Below, in pieces: positions 59,536 through 64,000 of a stretch of 64,000 nt of DNA. The DNA comes from Neurospora intermedia. Its lineage: Eukaryota; Ascomycota; Sordariomycetes; Sordariales; Sordariaceae. The notes below the pieces were generated by a model that had not been told where the DNA came from, searched no databases, and saw nothing but the letters and a program-made list of their open reading frames with translations. A program made the position numbers and the translations under genes. The DNA lies in contig BTPP01000004.1 in NCBI GenBank assembly GCA_037102815.1, positions 1,736,001 through 1,800,000 on the forward strand, written 5' to 3'. Positions within the stretch are counted from its first letter, which is position 1, and each line of letters starts with the position of its first letter.

Positions 59536-62500
59536 TTATCTCTGTATAGCAAAAATCGAATGTTAGCGACTTCTGTGCGCCATCATTTAATCCAAAGAGG
59601 GCGGCATTCTTGACTTACCCGTCCACGTCTGGAGTTGTTGTTGTTGCCTTGCTCCTGCATGTATCCCACATTTTGCTGCTGGGGCGGCATGCCAGCTCCG
59701 CCTATGGGAGCAGACCCAGCGTTGTAGCCGTAGCCAGGAGTAGGCATGCCCATGTTCATACCGAATCCAGGAGCTGCGCCGTAAGGACCCTGAGGACCAC
59801 CAGGTGGCATGTTAGGCATCTGGGGTGCACCAGGCGGCGGCTGAATCGGGCTGCCGTTGGACATGGCAGCTTGAGTGCCGCGATACTGGTCGATCGAGGG
59901 GCTCGGGGTCTGGAAACCACCAAACCCGGCGGGCATACCGGCTGGGTAGTAATTGTTCATGGGAGGTGCGCCGCGTGCCATCATGCTCTGCTGGTACTGC
60001 ATTTGCTGGAGAGCAGCGGCGGGGGCCATTGGCGCGGCGGCTCCACCGTACATTTGTCCTTGAGGAACGAAAGCAGGGAACTGCTGGGGGATTTCCAGGC
60101 CCTCGCTTCTAGGAATGCCGAAAGCCATGTCATTGTAGTTGGGGGCGCCGACATTCAATGGGTTATAGTACTGACCCGGTCCAGGGGTAAACTGACCAGG
60201 TTGCTGCTGCTGCTGCGCCTGCTGCGCCGGCTGAGGCGGCTGTTGCTGCTGCTGCTGCTGGTTTTGCTGCTGATGTTGAGGAGTCTGGCGCGATGTAGGG
60301 CGCTGCCTTTCACTATTGTTGCTGTTGCTGCTGTTATTGTTGGTGTGCTCACGAGCGCTGTTTCCATTGTTGCTGTTGCTCCCACCGCTCCGAGTGGACA
60401 ATCCAACTTCATCCATCAAACGCTTATAACCCTGACCAGGCTGCGCCTTGATGCGAATCAAGACGTTCTTCACGTTTTCAACAACCTGAGTCCGGATGGT
60501 CTCGTCGAAGAAGGGAGTGGTCAAGACCTTGAAGATGAGCGTCGCACCACATGCGTGGTCGCTGAGGATTGCCTCCAGAACCTGGTCGTTCTGAGTGAAG
60601 AACAAAGCCTTAAGAATAGTGTCTCTGGCATCAGCCTCGGCCTTTTGGTTGATCACCTTCAGGACGGTCAGGTACGCGACCTTGTGAGTGCACAGATGCA
60701 CAAGGTAAGGAACGAGCTGCGGCGACAAAACCGTGCGGCGCTGCGGGAACGTGCAGGTATCGAGGAACCAAGTCAGGAGTAGGGCACCGTTGGCGTTAGT
60801 GGCAAGCTGTACGCTATGCAGGGCAATGGCGGCTGCGAGCATCCGCTGCTGATCCTTGGTAGCGTGATGACTTTCCAGGCATGCCCTCATAGCACGAGCG
60901 CCGTAACGGCCTTGAGCAACCTCCCACATCTTGCTGAGCATGGTCTCAAAAATGAAGTCATTGTAGGGAGGGCCGAACTTCAGGCAGCCCTGAAGGACGT
61001 AGTTGCCATACTGATCAAGGAACAAAGGGATCGTATAGGGACGCAGGTTCTCAACGATGAGATTCAGCTGCTGGGGCGTCTTGCAGACATCGATGATCTT
61101 CTGGGCAGCCCAAGTGCCGTTCTTGTGTACGCCAATCTCAGCCATATGAGGTGCAATCTCAGCAAGCATTTGGTCGCGAACCGAGTCAGAGCAGTGCTCA
61201 AAGAGCTTCTGGACAACAGTGTTGCCAAGGTAATCCGACGCCAGCTCGGCAATTTCAGGAAGCATCTCGATGGCAATGTTCTCGATCTCCTGCTGAGACA
61301 AGGTCTGATTATCAATGCGCTTGCGGATATCACGGAGCTTGGGAGCGTCGTGAACACGGGTGTGGGCGGGCTCCTTGATGGGGGGGATCTCATCGATAAA
61401 GTTATCGAACTGAATAGCGTTCTGGAGGTTGGCGGAAGTCTTGTACTTGTCCTCCTCTGTCGCGCCAAATTGCTGGATGATGTTAAGGATGTCGGCGGTC
61501 ATCTCAGAAAGAGGTGGCACAGTGGGAGTGGTGTTTCCGGCCAAAGGTGTCGGGGAAGCATTACCAGATGCGCCAGTGCTGCCGTTTTGACCATTTTCTT
61601 GTCCCTTAGCAAACGGATCAGGGCTAGGGGAAGGGAAGGCCCCATCGTGGCCGGGAGTGTTGGACGCAGAAGGCGGCTTGGCAAAGTTGATACGAATGGG
61701 ACCAGCACCAGGGAAAATCTCCTTTCCGTTCATGTTGGCTTTGGCGTTGATGGCACTGTCCACTCTTTCAAAGTTGACAAAGCCGCAGTTCTTGTGGGTC
61801 AGCACTCTGGCGGAGAGAATAGGGCCGTACGACTTGAACATCTCAGTTAGCGTAGAGGTCGTGGTGGACGTAGGGATGCTGCCGAGCCACAAGGCGCTTG
61901 TTGGGCCCTCCATGTTGGGCTCCTCGGCGCTGAGCAAGCCGTTGTTGTTGCGGCTGTTCGATCTGCCCAGAGTCATAGCAGCAACGGCCTGGGGCAAATC
62001 TTCGTACTGTCTCTCCTCCGGCAACTGAATGTCGGCGGCTGTAATAGAAGCGTCAAGCCGAGAGGGAGTTGGCACGTAGTTACGAAGAATCCGGCTGGCA
62101 GGAGTGTCCAGAACACCGGCTGTCCTGGCACGCGGACGGGCAGCTTGAAAAGCCTGTACGGCGAGGTTATGCTGTTGGATAGCTGCGTTGGTGGCGGCTA
62201 GTTGATCCTGAAGCTGAGCGTATTGGTTCTCCATGATGGTCAACGGATCTTCATCATAATCATCTTCCTCGTCAGCGTATTTATCCTTGTTGTTGACCGA
62301 ATAAGAACGGAACCTGTTTGCGGCCTTGGTAAAATCGACATAGGTTGGCATGTAAGGGGTGGCAAGCTGAGCGCGAGGAGGCTGCGGTGTCTCGGCCAGG
62401 CCAAGGTAGTCCAAAGTCCTCATATGGACATCGTTCTCGCCCGCGCCTTCACGAGAGAAGTGTGACTGGGTCGGAGAGCTGGGGTTGTTGGATGGCACAC

Positions 62501-63283
62501 TTGCGATGCTGGCCAGAGTGTTGCCTCTTTCACGACCAGTAGGCGTCCAGCTGCTGAAGATGGAAACGCCAAATGGCGAGCTCGTACCGGGTACCTGGGC
62601 GAACGGGCTGCGCTGAGGCATGGAACCAGCCCTCAGCCTGGAAAGAAGCGTTGAGGCTGACCCCTCAGCTTGTTCAATGCCAGGAGAGGGAGACTTGAAC
62701 GGCGTATGCGACGGAGAAGGGCGCGAGGTCTTTGCAGCCAAGGCCGGGATATTCAGCATGCTATTGACCCCGGCACCGGCAGGGAATCTGGACGGCACGG
62801 TGCCGGCACGAGCGCGCCGAGTCTGGGGCAAGCTGTCCGGAGTGGGCAACTGAGTGAAGTCCGGGAAGCCATCGGTGGGCGACTCCGGGATGTTCTCTCG
62901 AAGAGGGGTCGAGTTGCCGCTGGTCGGGGGTCCACCCCATGGGTTTACCGGCAATCCCGAGATGCCTTCCTGGGCTTGGATTTCGCGGGCACTACATTGC
63001 AATGCGGGGTCAGCGGCGCTCCAAAACCATCAGGGCCACTATTGACTTACCGTTTTGAGAAGAGCCGGCCAGAGGACGCCATATCGTGAGACGGCGAACC
63101 ATTGCCTGACCGTGAAGCGCCAGCCATCTTGGAAGACGACAGGCCGAAAGGAGAGCGAATGGCACCGGCAGAGGTCGGATCATTCGGCGATGTGCTTGTG
63201 GGCGAACCGGTTCGAGTCTGAAGAGAGACCGACTGCGGCGGGAAGCCGAGCGACATATGATCGCCGGGTCTTTGGTTGGACAT
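59536..63283 (-). CDS. RRM and PUF-repeat RNA-binding protein (Jsn1/Puf1-Puf2 type)
   Basis: Post-transcriptional regulator that binds mRNA 3' untranslated regions; yeast members bind mRNAs for membrane and mitochondrial proteins. Three minus-strand exons: 63283-63051, 62991-59619 and a tiny coding end 59541-59536, giving about 1,203 residues. An N-terminal Ser/Pro-rich low-complexity region (1-430) includes an acidic DEEDDYDED patch. An RRM lies at about 442-520 (ALWLGSIPTSTTTSTLTEMF with RNP-1-like CGFVNFE). The PUF repeats span about 635-955 (GNTVVQKLFEHC, NGTWAAQKIIDVC, GNYVLQGCLKFG, YGARAMRACLES, HKVAYLTVLKVI, CGATLIFKVLTT). The tail is rich in Gln, Asn, Gly, Pro and Met, resembling a prion-like region. 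RRM plus PUF is the hallmark of the Jsn1/Puf1-Puf2 branch. The last exon would add Arg-stop after SRRGR; reading through instead adds VSQECRPLWIK. Confidence 0.9.
60195..60265 (-). repeat. CAG/CAA-rich repeat encoding polyglutamine in the PUF protein
   Basis: Imperfect CAG/CAA tracts on the minus strand encoding QQQ-rich sequence broken by Pro and Ala in the disordered C-terminal tail. Confidence 0.85.
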
Positions 63284-64000
63284 TATTGATTATTTTTTTA
63301 TCCAGCTCTCATGGGAGTTATTGACAACTTTTTGTGGTTTCCAGTCGCGTCCACGCGGCTACCAGGCCTTGGATACCGGACAAGAAGCTTGTGACGAAAG
63401 CTCAAGAGAGGTCTCGTCTCGGTCGAGTCTGATTTCCGGCGGGGCGGTCAAAGGCGGTGTGGGACGAAGGGCTGGACCAACGTCGACGTCAAAGAGCGCA
63501 GGCGCGGGGCGGACAAAAGCCGTCCAATTAAGCAGGAATCTATATCAGACACAAGCTGACCTGAGCGAAGGAGCGTCGCTCGAGGAGCCTTCTTGTGAAG
63601 CTCGAAGAGGGAATACGACGTCGCAAAGGTTTGTTGCAAGGGGCGATTACGGAGTCGGTGACGAAAGGTGCCGGGATTTCTCTATCGATACTTGCAAACT
63701 CTTTTAAAGTTTGGCAAGGTTGGGAAGTGGCTTGGGGGAATTTTGGTAAGTCGACCTCAACAAGAAGCGACAGGTTGAAGGGGAAAAGAGGAACCGAGGG
63801 AAGAGCTGAGTCGACCTCGTCGGCGGCGGCTCAGATGTTGAGTTGAGGTGAGCAAACTGGATATTCCTGGGAGACCTTTCGAGGCAGGCTGCCCTGGTTT
63901 TGCCTTTTTTTGCCAAGGTGGGATTGGATCGGATAGCAACTGCGCCCGGGTTGTGGTGGACTTGTGGTGCGGAATGGTGGCTCGTTGTCGGGACGGTCCT
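63284..64000. other. Upstream region of the PUF gene
   Basis: Probable 5' leader and promoter of the leftward PUF gene, up to the window edge. Open frames on both strands (for example 63276-63707 and 63595-63846) lack motifs. No gene supported. Confidence 0.55.

Noticed and set aside
59610-61850. 390- and 344-codon + strand frames over the PUF gene
   Set aside because: Antisense frames caused by codon bias; the sense strand carries clear RRM and PUF motifs.

Overview
The window looks like ordinary euchromatin from a filamentous ascomycete, most likely Neurospora or a close Sordariales relative. I infer this from short introns with GTAAGT-type donors and CTAAC/CTGAC branch sites, mostly C-biased third codon positions, Neurospora-like protein lengths (for example a 415-residue Mmm1), a tRNA-Leu with an intron, long homopolymer A/T tracts and recurrent TACCTA/TAGGTA words between genes. 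I assigned the species from sequence character alone, without any database search.

Layout, left to right: vps18 (-, 811-3929); a GPI-anchored cell-wall protein (-, 6546-7283); a 5.1 kb gene-poor stretch; a C2H2 zinc-finger regulator (+, 12436-14865); adenylosuccinate lyase (-, 16106-17952, five exons); a 3.3 kb gap; a secreted chitin deacetylase with two chitin-binding modules (+, 21299-23506, seven exons); mitochondrial 5-aminolevulinate synthase (-, 24335-26289); a very large SNF2/ATRX-like remodeller (-, 27920-33888); glutathione synthetase (+, 36136-37802); vps45 (-, 38054-39899) divergent from mmm1 (+, 40504-41838); an Ale1-type MBOAT lysophospholipid acyltransferase (+, 43113-45214); tRNA-Leu(AAG) (+, 45654-45763); a serine-rich two-TM protein (-, 46882-50117); a 4 kb gap; the CAAX protease Rce1 (+, 54133-55355); a GDP-mannose transporter (-, 56712-58118); and an RRM+PUF RNA-binding protein of the Jsn1/Puf1 type (-, 59536-63283).

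Most of the genes are conserved housekeeping genes. Many act on endomembranes or organelle contacts: Vps18 and Vps45 in endosome-to-vacuole traffic, Mmm1 in the ER-mitochondria tether, the Ale1-like enzyme in phospholipid remodelling, Rce1 at the ER, and the GDP-mannose carrier in the Golgi. I see no metabolic gene cluster, intact transposon, CRISPR array or phage-like system, and no convincing evidence of a new multi-gene system.

The most interesting signals are in gene structure. The last intron of vps18 carries a 45-nt poly-U tract and two in-frame acceptors that decide whether a RING zinc ligand is kept. Other points are introns that are multiples of three and open in frame, a 6-nt terminal coding exon in the PUF gene, a WEVLG-type repeat array in the serine-rich protein, a 66-nt A tract, and two fragments in the gene-poor gaps that may be coding relics.
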